A stretch of DNA of 64,000 nucleotides from Spirosoma endbachense (GTDB lineage: Bacteria > Bacteroidota > Bacteroidia > Cytophagales > Spirosomataceae), in contig NZ_CP045997.1 of NCBI RefSeq assembly GCF_010233585.1, forward strand, positions 6,215,001 through 6,279,000. The letters run 5' to 3'. Below the pieces are notes generated by a model. That model saw only the letters and a program-made list of their open reading frames with translations. It was not told where the DNA came from and did not search any database. Both the position numbers and the translations under genes were made by a program. Numbering within the stretch: position 1 is the first letter of the stretch; each line of letters begins with the position of its first letter. Shown here in pieces: positions 34,499 to 43,109 of this stretch.

Positions 34499-34570
34499 TT
34501 TTTAAACAAGTTTTCAGTTTTCGGTTAAGCAGAAAAATTAAACACCGGAAGCTGGATACCGTATATCGTT
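34499..34570. repeat. Gap nuoL-nuoM with heptamer repeats
   Basis: GTTTTCA (34510-34516), GTTTTCG (34517-34523) and GTTAAGC (34524-34530) form a degenerate 7-base tandem array. The unit matches the array in the nuoM-nuoN gap. Confidence 0.5.
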
Positions 34571-36484
34571 CTAGAACCGAATAAAAAACCGTAGGGCAAA
34601 AATGACAGCAATGCTTAACACCATTGCAAACACATAGAAACTAATAGAGCCATTTTGCAGGAGTCGCAACTGAGCTGAACTTTGCCGTACGAGCCACGCT
34701 ACACCATTGACAACTCCATCAATAATCCCTTCGCCAAAACTATATAAGGTATCGCCCAGGCCACGAATTGGCCGAATGATGATAGCCTCGTATAATTCGT
34801 CTACGTAATATTTGTTGTAAACAACCTGTGCTGGCAATGACCGGTCGGCGGTTTCAGGATCAGGAACCGCTCCACGGCTAATGTACATCACATAAGCGAT
34901 GACCAGAGCCACTAGAGCCACACCCGCTGAAACAGCCATGAGAACGTATTCCGTTGTGTGTTCAATGGTCGATTCAGCAAACGCTTCAGGATTTACCTGA
35001 CGCGATCCTTCAAACAAAGGAGCCATAAAATCGCCTAACCAGCCTGAACCCGGTAAATTTAAAACACCGCCTATTGCCGATAGAATCGCCAGTACAACCA
35101 GTGGCGCAGTCATCGTTGCGGGTGATTCATGAAGGTGATGTCGTTGTTCTTCCGTTCCCCGGAATTCGCCAAAGAAGGTCAGGAACAGCAACCGGAACAT
35201 ATAAAAAGAAGTCAGACCGGACCCAATTACACCCAGCACCCACAAAAGTTTGTTGTGTTCGAAAACATGCGCCAGAATTTCGTCTTTCGAGAAGAACCCG
35301 GCAAATGGCGGTAAACCCGAAATAGCAATCGTTCCGATTAAGAATGTAATAAATGTTATGGGCAATGATTTTCGCAAACCGCCCATTTTGCGAATGTCCT
35401 GCTCATCGGACATGGCATGGATAACACTACCAGCTCCGAGGAATAGCAAGGCTTTGAAGAACGCGTGCGTAATGACGTGAAACATGCCCGCGGTATAGGC
35501 AGTTGCGCTTAAACCAAGGAACATGTAGCCCAACTGCGAAACAGTCGAGTAAGCCAGTACCTTCTTGATGTCGTTTTGTAATAACCCGATAGAAGCCGCC
35601 AGTAATGCAGTGGCGATGGCGATGATGCCAACGATTTCGAGGGTTAGCGGTGCCAGCGTATAAAGTACGTTCGAGCGAACAACCATATAAATACCAGCTG
35701 TCACCATCGTGGCCGCGTGAATCAGTGCCGATACTGGCGTGGGGCCAGCCATAGCGTCGGGCAACCAGGTATAGAGCGGAATCTGGGCCGATTTACCCAT
35801 TGCACCCACAAATAGGAGCATGGTAATCAGAAGAATCGTTTTGTCCCCGATCTCTAAGCTTGTAGCCTGCTTAAAAATGTCAAGATATTCAACCGTGCCG
35901 AACGTATTGATGAGCATGAATATACCCAGCAGAAAGCCCAGATCGCCAATACGGTTCATAACAAAGGCTTTCCTGGCCGCATTGTTATAGCTGGTGTTTT
36001 TGTTCCAGAAGCCAATGAGCAGGTACGAACACAGTCCAACTCCTTCCCAGCCAATAAACATGATGACGTAGTTGGAGCCCATTACCAGCAAGAGCATAAA
36101 GAATATAAACAGATTCAGGAAGGCCATGAATTTGCCAAATCCTTCATCGTGACTCATATAGCCAATACTGTATAGGTGAATAAGCGTTCCAACACCCGTT
36201 ACGACCAGCAGCATCAATAAAGACAACTGATCGATCTGGAATGAGAAGTTGATATGCAGATCGCCAACGCTGATCCAATCGAAAAGCGTCGCAACGATGG
36301 TTTGGCTGTTACCCGATTGGAAGACCCCAAACAGGTAAATGGATGTCAGAAAAGAAGCTAATACGGTAACCGTAGCCAGGCCCCCGGCCAGGCCCTTAGG
36401 TACTCGACGAAAGCCAACGCCATTGATCAGAAAACCGATCAGCGGGAAAAGCGGAATTAACGCACAGAGTAATTCTATTTGCAT
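34571..36484 (-). CDS. nuoL: NADH-quinone oxidoreductase subunit L
   Basis: A 637-residue complex I subunit with about 16 membrane helices and the long lateral helix near the C-terminus. FIGWEGVGLCSYLLIGFW carries the channel glutamate, KSAQIPLYTWLPDAMAGPTP the proton path lysine and loop, and YSTVSQLGYMFLGL the second half-channel. VSALIHAATMVTAGIY is also diagnostic of NuoL. It follows nuoK by 79 bases. It is the most distal proton pump of the membrane arm. Confidence 0.95.
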   Translation of the reverse strand: MQIELLCALIPLFPLIGFLINGVGFRRVPKGLAGGLATVTVLASFLTSIYLFGVFQSGNSQTIVATLFDWISVGDLHINFSFQIDQLSLLMLLVVTGVGTLIHLYSIGYMSHDEGFGKFMAFLNLFIFFMLLLVMGSNYVIMFIGWEGVGLCSYLLIGFWNKNTSYNNAARKAFVMNRIGDLGFLLGIFMLINTFGTVEYLDIFKQATSLEIGDKTILLITMLLFVGAMGKSAQIPLYTWLPDAMAGPTPVSALIHAATMVTAGIYMVVRSNVLYTLAPLTLEIVGIIAIATALLAASIGLLQNDIKKVLAYSTVSQLGYMFLGLSATAYTAGMFHVITHAFFKALLFLGAGSVIHAMSDEQDIRKMGGLRKSLPITFITFLIGTIAISGLPPFAGFFSKDEILAHVFEHNKLLWVLGVIGSGLTSFYMFRLLFLTFFGEFRGTEEQRHHLHESPATMTAPLVVLAILSAIGGVLNLPGSGWLGDFMAPLFEGSRQVNPEAFAESTIEHTTEYVLMAVSAGVALVALVIAYVMYISRGAVPDPETADRSLPAQVVYNKYYVDELYEAIIIRPIRGLGDTLYSFGEGIIDGVVNGVAWLVRQSSAQLRLLQNGSISFYVFAMVLSIAVIFALRFFIRF

Positions 36485-36563
36485 GAAATTGTTTGACGTT
36501 TACGGTTTGCAATTACGGCCTACGGTCCTATTCAGCCCGCAAACCGTGAACTGAAAACTTATT
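36485..36563. repeat. Gap nuoK-nuoL with inverted heptamer arrays
   Basis: GTTTACG (36498-36504) and GTTTGCA (36505-36511) are followed by further degenerate units; the same array runs in the opposite sense at about 36537-36557 (minus-strand GTTTTCA, GTTCACG, GTTTGCG). The two arrays form an inverted repeat, ACGGTTTGC (36502-36510) with GCAAACCGT (36539-36547). Confidence 0.55.
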
Positions 36564-36908
36564 TCACCATTTCAACTTATTAAGCAGCCCAACGTCGATC
36601 GATCGGGTATTGCGATAAATCATGACAATAATAGCCAGCCCGACCGATACTTCGGCGGCCGCCACAGCCATGATGAAAAAGACGAATACCTGCCCTGCAG
36701 AGTCGGAACGATAGGACGAAAATGCGATGAGCAATAAGTTGACGGCATTAAGCATCAACTCAATCGACATGAAGATGATGATGGCGTTGCGTCGGGTCAA
36801 TACGCCGATGATGCCGATGACAAACAGCGCTGTGCTGAGAATCAGGTAATACGTGAGCGGTATCTGCTGAATGACTTCCGGAATGAGGACGTCCTGCGTG
36901 GGTTGCAT
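36564..36908 (-). CDS. nuoK: NADH-quinone oxidoreductase subunit K
   Basis: A 114-residue subunit with three membrane helices. The two conserved glutamates of the proton path are in [15 protein letters not shown] and [15 protein letters not shown]. The N-terminal extension before [16 protein letters not shown] is about 15 residues longer than the shortest family members. It is the first gene of the K-L-M-N unit and is preceded by a strong promoter rather than by nuoJ. Confidence 0.93.
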   Translation of the reverse strand: MQPTQDVLIPEVIQQIPLTYYLILSTALFVIGIIGVLTRRNAIIIFMSIELMLNAVNLLLIAFSSYRSDSAGQVFVFFIMAVAAAEVSVGLAIIVMIYRNTRSIDVGLLNKLKW

Positions 36909-36934
36909 GGCTTGCCGGTTAATAGAAAGTGCCG

Positions 36935-36965
36935 CAAATGTAAAGATTATTCGGGCTTGCTCAAA
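36935..36965 (-). promoter_or_regulatory. Promoter of nuoK-L-M-N
   Basis: On the minus strand TTTG (36965-36962), exactly 19 bases, then TACATTTG (36942-36935). Predicted transcription starts near 36928, with a leader of about 20 bases before the nuoK ATG at 36908. Confidence 0.7.
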
Positions 36966-37069
36966 TTTGGTTGATTAAGGTAGATAGGGAATTCGGGTAA
37001 TTAATAAAGCTTTAACCTTAATCCGGGCATTTATTTTTCAGCACCGGGTTGCTCTACCTACCCAATTAT

Positions 37070-37891
37070 CTATTTTCTTCCGTTACCATTACTAAACATC
37101 CGTAGTCGAATTTCGGTCAACCGACGTTTCGTATCGAGCGGAAACTCACCCTTTAACATCCAGTCATAAAACGAGGGCTCTTTCTTCAGCACGTCCAATA
37201 CCGGAAACCCTTTATGTTTGCCAAAATTAAAAACTTCTTCGCCTTTTTCGTTGATAACGATCCGACCAGCCAGATCAACGTTTTTATTGGCAGTCAGGCT
37301 GTGAAGCATGTCAACATCGTTTTCAAAAACAACATCCTGACCACTATCGGTTTTGGCGACCATGCCAAGATAGCGTTGTACCTGTGCATTGAGGACCTCA
37401 AGTGATGCAATCGTATCTGCTTCAGCGCCGTGTGCGCCCACCAATTCTTTGTTGCAATAAAATCGATAGGCGGCCGAAAGATTACGTGGTTCCATCAAAT
37501 GAAAAATACGCTGGGCATCGATCATCCGCCGGTTCTTCATATCAAAATCGACATTTGCCCGCAAAAACTCTTCGACCAGAAGGGGTACGTCAAATCGATT
37601 ACTGTTGAAGCCTGCCAGATCGCAGCCATCCATAAACTGGGCAAGCGTACGGGCAACCGATTTAAATGGAGGAGCATCGATCACGTCATCATCATAGATA
37701 CCATGAATCATGCTGGACTCCAATGGTATGGGCATACCTGGATTGACACGCTGATTTTTGCTGGAAACCTCACCATTGGGCAATGCTTTAATGATGCAAA
37801 TGTCAATGATGCGGTCTTTAGCGACGTTTATGCCGGTTGTTTCGAGATCGAAAAAGGCCAGCGGCTTTTTGAGTACAAGTTGATGCGTCAT
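37070..37891 (-). CDS. DnaQ-type 3'-5' exonuclease
   Basis: A 273-residue protein from the ATG at 37891 (MTHQLVLKKPL); an in-frame TTG two codons upstream is less likely. The DEDD exonuclease motif I is FFDLETTG, motif II is FNSNRFDVPLL, and motif III includes HGAEADTIASLEVL, giving the usual DEDDh pattern. A C-terminal segment (FNFGKHKGFPVLDVLKKEPSFYDWMLKGEF) resembles the 'exodeoxyribonuclease X-like' tail found in many Bacteroidota relatives. It probably degrades DNA 3' ends in repair or proofreading. It faces away from the nuo promoter region, and neither neighbour suggests a specific role. Confidence 0.85.
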   Translation of the reverse strand: MTHQLVLKKPLAFFDLETTGINVAKDRIIDICIIKALPNGEVSSKNQRVNPGMPIPLESSMIHGIYDDDVIDAPPFKSVARTLAQFMDGCDLAGFNSNRFDVPLLVEEFLRANVDFDMKNRRMIDAQRIFHLMEPRNLSAAYRFYCNKELVGAHGAEADTIASLEVLNAQVQRYLGMVAKTDSGQDVVFENDVDMLHSLTANKNVDLAGRIVINEKGEEVFNFGKHKGFPVLDVLKKEPSFYDWMLKGEFPLDTKRRLTEIRLRMFSNGNGRK

Positions 37892-37923
37892 AACCAAACC
37901 GGGTATTTAGCACGGTCAGGACA

Positions 37924-37931
37924 CAAAGGTA
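37924..37931 (-). promoter_or_regulatory. Possible exonuclease promoter -7 element
   Basis: On the minus strand TACCTTTG (TAnnTTTG), giving a leader of about 26 bases to the ATG at 37891. No clear -33 element. Confidence 0.45.
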
Positions 37932-37995
37932 AAACGTTTGGCGGACAAGTTATGCCACCCATATAGGTTAAAGCATGACTTGGCCTAAATTCGGT

Positions 37996-39576
37996 TTACG
38001 CTTTTTTCAGTTCGTCGACCCATTTTATGCCTTGCCGAACTTCCTCAACCGACGGCATACGCCCAGCATGCATCAACTCCCGAATAGCAATAATATCCTG
38101 ATCACGCTTAAGTCCGGCAGCAGCTTTTATCTGATCATTCTGAACATACAATGCCAGAAACGCTTCGTCTGTTTCAGGATCTCCATCGTAGATAATAGCA
38201 TCGAAATGATCCGCATGGCCAATGTAATTGATTCGTTTCCCCTGCTGATTTGTCCAGAAAAAAGGGATAGACGAATAAGGCTCTTCTTTCCCTGCCATAT
38301 TCATTCCAGCAATATATCCCTGAAAACCAGCAACTTTCCAGTGCTCAATCCGCTGCGTACCATCTGCGACTGGGTAATGGGCGATGTCGCCAGCCGCATA
38401 GAGTCCATCAGCCAGTTTTAGATAATTATCTGTTTTGACCCCTCCGTCTTTTTCGCGTGGAATAGCCTTCAAAAAGTCCGTATTCGGCTTTACTCCCAAT
38501 CCCAGTAATACAAAGTCAGCCGGAAGGCGTTGGCCATTATCAAGCAAAACCGCATTAACCGCACCACTACCCTCCAGACGATCTATTTTGCGTCCTAAAT
38601 GAAATCGGATACCTTCTTTTTCGTGCCAGCCCTGTATAAGACGGCCAATCTTTTCTCCCATTATTTTTGCAAATGGCACGCTTTCCACCCCAACGATATC
38701 TACTTCACTACCAAGTTTTCGTAAACTCATCGCTCCTTCTAATCCGATAAAGGAGCTTCCTACAATAACGACCCGCTTTCCCTGCTGACCCATTTCACGC
38801 AGTTTTTGGCTATCGTGCAGGCTACGCAATGTATAAACCCCTTTCAACTCAGGGTCTAATCCCGGCAATGGATTGGGCTTACCGCCCGAGCAAACCAACG
38901 CCTTATCATACGTAAGGGACTCACCTGTGTTTAGCTCAATTTGCCGGGTAGCAGGATCAAGTGATATTACGTGTTGATTGGTACGAATGTCAATGCCATA
39001 ATCCTTATAGAACTCATCCGAACGGAGTGGCATCCATTCATCGGGGGCCTTTCCCTGCAAGTAATCTTTTGAACAATTAGGCCGGTCATAAGGCGCTTCC
39101 TGGCTGGCAGTAAGCATCACGATTTTACCGGTAAAGCCGCCTTCACGCAGGCCCTCGGCCGCAAAAGCACCGGCTCCTCCCCCACCAACGATGACATAGG
39201 TTTCTTCAGTAGCCGAATCAGGCGCAACCATCGGATTTTCAAGGCTTTCTATATTGGTCGTTAGCCGCACGAACACCTGGCCGCCCTCAATGCGTACTTC
39301 ATGCGTAGATAGTCCATTCAGAGCTGGCGCTTCGAGTCGGTGTCCATTTCTAACATCATAGCAGGCATTATGCCAGGGACAAATGAGCCGGTGGCCATTG
39401 AGCAGGCCTTTCACCAAAGGTGCCTGATAATGAGCGCATTTAGGATGAAGTGCGTAGAACTGCCCATCGGCACGAGCTAATAAGACGTCGGTATCACCAA
39501 CGCGAACTTCTTTTAGTTGACCATCGACAAGATCATCAACACGGCAAACGGCGGCTTCGGTGTAGTCAGCGATCAT
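37996..39576 (-). CDS. Rieske-domain NAD(P)/FAD oxidoreductase (AIF3-like)
   Basis: A 526-residue fusion from the ATG at 39576 (MIADYTEAAVC). Residues ~1-105 form a Rieske 2Fe-2S domain with C47-x-H49 and C66-x-x-H69. The rest is a pyridine-nucleotide disulfide-type reductase: VIVGGGGAGAFAAEGLREGG (FAD), then VIVGSSFIGLEGAMSLRKLG (NAD), then ADGLYAAGDIAHYP near the FAD tail. This architecture is called apoptosis-inducing-factor-3-like and occurs in many bacteria; the electron acceptor is not known. It lies between the exonuclease and the ExbB/ExbD pair. A TTG three codons upstream is the less likely start. Confidence 0.9.
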   Translation of the reverse strand: MIADYTEAAVCRVDDLVDGQLKEVRVGDTDVLLARADGQFYALHPKCAHYQAPLVKGLLNGHRLICPWHNACYDVRNGHRLEAPALNGLSTHEVRIEGGQVFVRLTTNIESLENPMVAPDSATEETYVIVGGGGAGAFAAEGLREGGFTGKIVMLTASQEAPYDRPNCSKDYLQGKAPDEWMPLRSDEFYKDYGIDIRTNQHVISLDPATRQIELNTGESLTYDKALVCSGGKPNPLPGLDPELKGVYTLRSLHDSQKLREMGQQGKRVVIVGSSFIGLEGAMSLRKLGSEVDIVGVESVPFAKIMGEKIGRLIQGWHEKEGIRFHLGRKIDRLEGSGAVNAVLLDNGQRLPADFVLLGLGVKPNTDFLKAIPREKDGGVKTDNYLKLADGLYAAGDIAHYPVADGTQRIEHWKVAGFQGYIAGMNMAGKEEPYSSIPFFWTNQQGKRINYIGHADHFDAIIYDGDPETDEAFLALYVQNDQIKAAAGLKRDQDIIAIRELMHAGRMPSVEEVRQGIKWVDELKKA

Positions 39577-39759
39577 AATCAGCAAGGATGAATGAGTTTG
39601 TGCTATAAACTACAAATCAGGATAGATTGATTGATGACACTGGCCTAATTTACAAACCAGGCTACCGGTTGCATCGTAAAAGCGCTTAACTAGAGATGGA
39701 TCTGACTGGTTTGGTAGTGAAACTTACGGCGTTAAGGAATTAGTACTTGACGATCAACT

Positions 39760-39792
39760 AAAAAGCCGATGTAATTGCTACATCGGCTTTTT
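39760..39792. terminator. Intrinsic terminator after exbD
   Basis: AAAAAGCCGATGTA pairs perfectly (14 bp) with TACATCGGCTTTTT around a 5-base loop. It ends the exbB-exbD unit on the minus strand. Confidence 0.8.
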
Positions 39793-39823
39793 GATATGGG
39801 CAATCCTTATCTATCGTTTCAGA

Positions 39824-40216
39824 CTACTTCGAGGTAGCCATTACCATCTTAATATTCAGTTTCGCACCCGTCTGGAGCACATCGACCAAATCCTGAACCG
39901 TCAATGTTTTATCAAAACGCACAACAACGGTCGGTTCGGCAATACCGGCCATGATGGTTTTCAGTTCTGTTTCCAGATTGGCCGGATCGACCGGTTTTTT
40001 ATCGATGTAATATTGCTTTTTCTCATCTACCGACAGCGTTACCTGCTTCTTGCTCAACTGCTGTGTCGAAGCAGCCTTGGGCAACAGGAGTTTTATAACG
40101 TTCGGATTTGCTACCGTCGAAATGATCAGGAAGAACAACAACAGGAAAAACATGATGTCGTTCAGCGAAGACGTCGCAACTTCGGCCGCAAACTTAGTTT
40201 TTCTTCTGATTTTCAT
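39824..40216 (-). CDS. exbD: ExbD/TolR-family energy-transducing protein
   Basis: A 130-residue protein with one membrane helix (about 22-42, FLLLFFLIISTV) after a positively charged start (MKIRRKTKF), and a periplasmic domain of ~85 residues. The residues DIMFFLLLFFLI hold the conserved aspartate (D21) that takes part in proton flow. The C-terminal part (VRFDKTLTVQDLVDVLQTGAKLNIK) fits the ExbD/TolR fold. It follows the exbB-type gene by 84 bases on the same strand. Together they would power a TonB-like or Tol-like protein, but no tonB is in the window. Confidence 0.88.
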   Translation of the reverse strand: MKIRRKTKFAAEVATSSLNDIMFFLLLFFLIISTVANPNVIKLLLPKAASTQQLSKKQVTLSVDEKKQYYIDKKPVDPANLETELKTIMAGIAEPTVVVRFDKTLTVQDLVDVLQTGAKLNIKMVMATSK

Positions 40217-40300
40217 AGAAAGAACTGGCTATTAGACAGTAGATACGCTAGCAACTGGCCGGTGACCAATTCGCTAACATCCAGAGTCCGGATCAGTATA

Positions 40301-41011
40301 CTACCGCATCCGGGCGGGCTCGGCAGTTGGTTTCTGAAGCACTTCAATAAACTCAAAGGCGTTTATTTCGAGCGCAAGCGTAAACCGTTCAATCATCATA
40401 TTCAGCAGGTGGTAGCCGGTGTAGGCAATAACGCCGACAATCAGACCCGCGCCAGATGTGATCATTTTTTCGTAAAGACCACCGGCAATAATCCCGACAC
40501 TGATATTGTCGGAAAGAGAAATGTCATAGAAAATACGAATGATCCCGGAGATAGTCCCGATAAAGCCCATCATTGGCGCAATACCGGCAATGATTCCCAG
40601 ATAACCCATATTCCGCTCCAATCGGGACAATTCGATTTGCCCAACGGTTTCGACCGTACTTTCAATTTCCCTAATCGGCGAACCAATCCGACCGATGGCT
40701 TTTTCAAAAACACGTCCCATTGCCGTACGCTGATTCTTGGCAAAGGACTCTGCCGATTTGATATTTCCCTGCGCCACCATATCCCGAATATTATCGATAA
40801 AGTTCGGATCTGATTTCGTTTGGGAACGGATCACGAAATAGCGCTCGAAAATCAGGTAAAGAGCGGAGAAGAACAAAAACGCAATGGGTATCATGACCCA
40901 ACCGCCTTTGGCTACCAGATCAAACAATTGTAAACTTTGGGGTTGAGCAGCCGCTGTGGCCGACAGCGATGCGGCCGTGGTGTCAACGGCCGGAACCTGA
41001 AGCAAGAGCAT
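40301..41011 (-). CDS. exbB: MotA/TolQ/ExbB proton-channel protein
   Basis: A 236-residue protein with three membrane helices (about 35-53, 140-165 and 180-205). The family pattern LGIIAGIAPMMGFIGTISGIIRIF followed by SDNISVGIIAGGLYEKMITSGAGLIVGVIAY is typical of MotA/TolQ/ExbB. It forms the proton-conducting ring around ExbD dimers in the inner membrane. The N-terminal segment (VDTTAASLSATAAAQPQSL) before the first helix is longer than in E. coli ExbB, as is common in Bacteroidota. It probably energises outer-membrane nutrient import or gliding-related systems. Confidence 0.88.
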   Translation of the reverse strand: MLLLQVPAVDTTAASLSATAAAQPQSLQLFDLVAKGGWVMIPIAFLFFSALYLIFERYFVIRSQTKSDPNFIDNIRDMVAQGNIKSAESFAKNQRTAMGRVFEKAIGRIGSPIREIESTVETVGQIELSRLERNMGYLGIIAGIAPMMGFIGTISGIIRIFYDISLSDNISVGIIAGGLYEKMITSGAGLIVGVIAYTGYHLLNMMIERFTLALEINAFEFIEVLQKPTAEPARMR

Positions 41012-41090
41012 ACGAACGAGTCGGGTAAGTGGATGAGTTTGACCAGTAGTTGTTTTGGAACAAACGAGCCGGTTTCCTCGGATATTGTTC

Positions 41091-41098
41091 CAAAGATA
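41091..41098 (-). promoter_or_regulatory. exbB promoter -7 element
   Basis: On the minus strand TATCTTTG (TAnnTTTG), with TTTC at about -33. The leader to the exbB start at 41011 is about 73 bases. Confidence 0.5.
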
Positions 41099-41225
41099 AT
41101 GAAGCCTGCATTATGAGAAAGAGAAAGTTAGTGAATAGAAGCGCAACCTCGTTCATGATCATTGCCAAATTGATTACGACTACCGATTGGCTCATCACTA
41201 TAAGCCTACACCTAACCCTAAAATT

Positions 41226-42200
41226 TCATTCAGGTTTTACCAGAATCTTTCCCCATCGCCCGTGCCGCTCCGAATGCTCAACGGCCTCCGTAATCTGGTC
41301 AAGCGCATAAGAAGCTTCGACAGGTAGCTGAATTTTGCCCGATGCCAGCAGACTAATCACATTCTGAGCAACATCCTGCCGGGTCTGGCTATCTACCCTG
41401 CGCATCCAGTCGGTTAGCCAGAAACCTTTCAGGGTCAATTCCCGAAAAATAAGCAGTCCTGCATTAATAGCTGGGTCCTGTAAACTCAATACGCCATAAA
41501 TAATCATGGTTCCACCCTTTGCGAGACATTTGAGGGCTTCAGTGGCCGTATGTCCACCAACGGCATCGAGTACGCACGAAACGCCAGCGCCATCCGTAAT
41601 CTGCTTCACGCGAGTGGTTAAACTTTCGGTCTCGATATTTATGACTTCAGTCAGACCTAATGCTTTGAGGTCATGGTTGAGGTCATCACGCCGAACCGTA
41701 CCAATGATTTTGATTCCGCGCATTTTGCACAATTGAATCACCATTTTTCCGAATGCCGATCCGGCAGCTGTCAGCATCAGCCACCCGCCCTCCGGCACAC
41801 CCGAATCCTGAACCATTGCATATGCGGTAAACGGGTTGACAAACAACTGAGCGGCAACGTCATCGGAGATGGCATCAGGCACAGGAATCAGGCTCCGCTG
41901 GTGTGCAATGGCATATTCTGACCAGGTACCAATGCTTGTGAAGCTTACCCGCATTCCTGTCCGCATCTGTACACCTTCGCCCAGGGCATCGACAATACCA
42001 ACTCCCTCGAAACCCGCCCCCGACGGCAAATGGGGCCTGATGCCGTAAAGATTCTGTACAAATGTAATATCCGACGGATTAATGGGTGACGCAATGACTT
42101 TTATCCGGACTTCATTCGGCCCTGGTTCAGGCATTGGTATTTCTGTAGCTTTAAGAATATCAGCAGGTTTGCCGGTTTGTTCAAAAATGATGCTTTTCAT
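41226..42200 (-). CDS. MDR-family (zinc-independent) NADPH:quinone/enoyl reductase
   Basis: A 324-residue medium-chain dehydrogenase from the ATG at 42200 (MKSIIFEQTGKPADIL), the start chosen because a promoter lies just upstream and the family begins this way. The catalytic-domain motif INPSDITFVQNLYGIRPHLP and the NADPH-binding AAGSAFGKMVIQLCKMRGIK are seen. The zinc-ligand pattern of alcohol dehydrogenases is missing. It resembles 2-enoyl thioester or quinone reductases; the substrate is unknown. It is cytoplasmic and stands alone. Confidence 0.85.
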   Translation of the reverse strand: MKSIIFEQTGKPADILKATEIPMPEPGPNEVRIKVIASPINPSDITFVQNLYGIRPHLPSGAGFEGVGIVDALGEGVQMRTGMRVSFTSIGTWSEYAIAHQRSLIPVPDAISDDVAAQLFVNPFTAYAMVQDSGVPEGGWLMLTAAGSAFGKMVIQLCKMRGIKIIGTVRRDDLNHDLKALGLTEVINIETESLTTRVKQITDGAGVSCVLDAVGGHTATEALKCLAKGGTMIIYGVLSLQDPAINAGLLIFRELTLKGFWLTDWMRRVDSQTRQDVAQNVISLLASGKIQLPVEASYALDQITEAVEHSERHGRWGKILVKPE

Positions 42201-42230
42201 AAGCGATGAAGCCTTCTGTTGTGTATGTGC

Positions 42231-42238
42231 CAAAAATA
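42231..42238 (-). promoter_or_regulatory. Possible MDR-gene promoter -7 element
   Basis: On the minus strand TATTTTTG (TAnnTTTG), 31 bases upstream of the ATG at 42200. It overlaps the longer reading-frame start at 42233 and so supports 42200. The -33 match is poor. Confidence 0.4.
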
Positions 42239-42332
42239 TGACTTAATTCGCACAAACTATTCCTAAACCCTGATTACAACGGCTTGTGGCAGTTCCTTCT
42301 GTCCACTTGTCGTTAGCCATTAATCCCTTTTT

Positions 42333-43058
42333 ATGCAGACCTCTCCCTTTCTTGGCGAATTAATTGGTACGGCTGTACTACTCCTATTGGGCAACGGTGT
42401 GGTGGCCAATGTCGTTCTAAAACAAACCAAAGGCGAATCGGCCGGATGGATCGTAATTACGGCAGGTTGGGCATTTGCCGTCACGATGGGCGTTTTCGTA
42501 GCCAAAGCTTTCGGCAGTATAGACGCTCATTTGAATCCGGCGGTTACGGTTGCTTTTGCGGTTGCTACCAATGATTACACAAACGTTGTTCCGTATATCC
42601 TTGCCCAACTGATTGGTGGCTTTTTGGGCGCAACACTAGTGTGGTTACAATATTATCCACACTGGGCTGCTACACCCGACTCGGCCTCTAAACTCGCCTG
42701 CTTCGCTACTGGCCCCGCTATCCGCAATCTGGGTGCCAATTTTCTGAGCGAAACGCTGGCTACGATTGTCCTTATTATTGGACTAGCGGGTATCTCTTCG
42801 AAAAATTTAGGTGAATTAGCCATTGGTGTTGGCCCCTACCTGGTCGGCATACTGGTCTGGAGCATTGGCCTTTCGCTGGGTGGCACAACCGGTTATGCGA
42901 TTAATCCCGCCCGCGATCTAAGTCCGCGACTGGCCTACACAATACTACCTATCCCACAAAAAGGAGGTTCTGACTGGGGCTATGCCTGGATACCTGTGCT
43001 TGGGCCACTCGCTGGAGCCGTAATTGGTGGATTATTGATTCGTTTTTTCACATTGTAG
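42333..43058 (+). CDS. Aquaglyceroporin (GlpF-type MIP channel)
   Basis: A 241-residue major intrinsic protein with six membrane helices. The two half-helix motifs are NPA at 68-70 (HLNPAVTVAFA) and NPARD at 191-195 (AINPARDLSPR). The aspartate after the second NPA, and LNPAVT with a long loop after it, are typical of glycerol facilitators rather than strict water channels. It transports glycerol or similar small solutes across the inner membrane. No glycerol kinase is nearby. The gene is followed after 51 bases by the uridine kinase-like gene. Confidence 0.9.
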   Translation: MQTSPFLGELIGTAVLLLLGNGVVANVVLKQTKGESAGWIVITAGWAFAVTMGVFVAKAFGSIDAHLNPAVTVAFAVATNDYTNVVPYILAQLIGGFLGATLVWLQYYPHWAATPDSASKLACFATGPAIRNLGANFLSETLATIVLIIGLAGISSKNLGELAIGVGPYLVGILVWSIGLSLGGTTGYAINPARDLSPRLAYTILPIPQKGGSDWGYAWIPVLGPLAGAVIGGLLIRFFTL

Positions 43059-43077
43059 GACAATCGGAGAAGTAAAC

Positions 43078-43102
43078 TATTTTTGTGCGCTCCGTATCTT
43101 TG
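43078..43102 (+). promoter_or_regulatory. Two possible -7 elements before the uridine kinase-like gene
   Basis: TATTTTTG at 43078-43085 and TATCTTTG at 43095-43102 both match TAnnTTTG. From the second, transcription would start at about the ATG at 43110 (leaderless); from the first, the leader is about 18 bases. Confidence 0.5.
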
Positions 43103-43109
43103 TCTTATT

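Noticed and set aside
37430..37966. A 178-codon frame opposite the exonuclease
   Set aside because: The DEDD motifs on the minus strand show which strand codes.
39791..40813. A 340-codon plus-strand frame opposite exbD and exbB
   Set aside because: ExbB and ExbD are unmistakable on the other strand; the antisense product is His/Asn/Arg-rich and has no family pattern.
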